Origin: Eukaryota sp. TZLM1-RC
Taxonomy: Eukaryota > Metamonada: BaSk clade
Reading direction: 5' to 3'
Length of the DNA: 64,000 nt
Assembly (NCBI GenBank): GCA_040285825.1
Contig: JAUPSS010000004.1
Coordinates: 2,708,550 to 2,772,549 of the forward strand
A model generated the notes under the pieces. The model searched no databases. It was given only the letters and a program-made list of their open reading frames with translations, and was not told the origin of the DNA. Numbering within the stretch: the stretch's first letter is position 1; each line of letters opens with the position of its first letter. Below are positions 64,000-64,000 of this stretch, one piece after another. A program made the translations under genes and the position numbers.

Positions 64000-64000
64000 T

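Overview
This window is AT-rich nuclear DNA of a single-celled eukaryote. The host genes point to a flagellated protist: an outer-dynein-arm docking coiled-coil protein (CCDC151/ODA10 type), a BEACH-WD40-FYVE protein, an AMPK beta-subunit fragment, a DXO/RAI1 decapping-enzyme fragment, a TMBIM membrane protein and a BTB protein. Genes are short, mostly uninterrupted and sometimes only tens of bases apart. TAA, TAG and TGA all behave as stops. I cannot place the lineage further from sequence alone. Most of the window is mobile DNA, and no mobile element in it looks fully intact.

Layout. 1-1637 (minus): a TnpB/Fanzor-type RNA-guided nuclease gene cut by the window edge. 3190-23790: a tandem array of an about 8.26 kb unit (two units plus a partial third), each carrying several dead copies of one LINE family ('family A': reverse transcriptase, CCHC finger, restriction-like endonuclease) and one intron-containing tRNA-like gene. 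23886-25964: BEACH-WD40-FYVE gene, apparently missing its 5' part where it meets the array. 26310-27058: LINE B remnant. 27539-29679 (minus): P-loop NTPase plus PD-(D/E)XK nuclease of the CRN/RHS-like class, with two homopolymer frameshifts. 30169-33020: an hAT transposon remnant with 8-bp target duplication and BED finger, carrying a nested LINE A. 33414-34982: CCDC151-like gene.

36543-40097: a three-level nest, LINE B holding LINE A holding a second LINE B, with target duplications visible at two levels. 40063-43490: a Fanzor N-terminal half on the minus strand, an AMPK-beta fragment and a second, broken Fanzor on the plus strand. 43610-44335: TMBIM gene. 44718-48297 and 53446-60234: a segmental duplication carrying a three-TM protein gene, a divergent CUE-domain gene and a secreted Cys-rich protein gene. 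Copy 1 gained a LINE B with a 13-bp target duplication (copy 2 keeps the empty site). Copy 2 is split by about 3.5 kb that holds another Fanzor-like gene and the DXO remnant. 51616-53142: a BTB gene broken by a 291-bp LINE A tail inserted with a 7-bp target duplication. 60545-63330: further LINE A copies.

The most notable content is the set of at least three, probably four, eukaryotic TnpB relatives (Fanzor) within 57 kb, in two subfamilies and in different states of decay. They sit among R2-type LINEs in a region shaped by insertion, tandem amplification and segmental duplication. All calls come from reading motifs by eye; no search or alignment was run.
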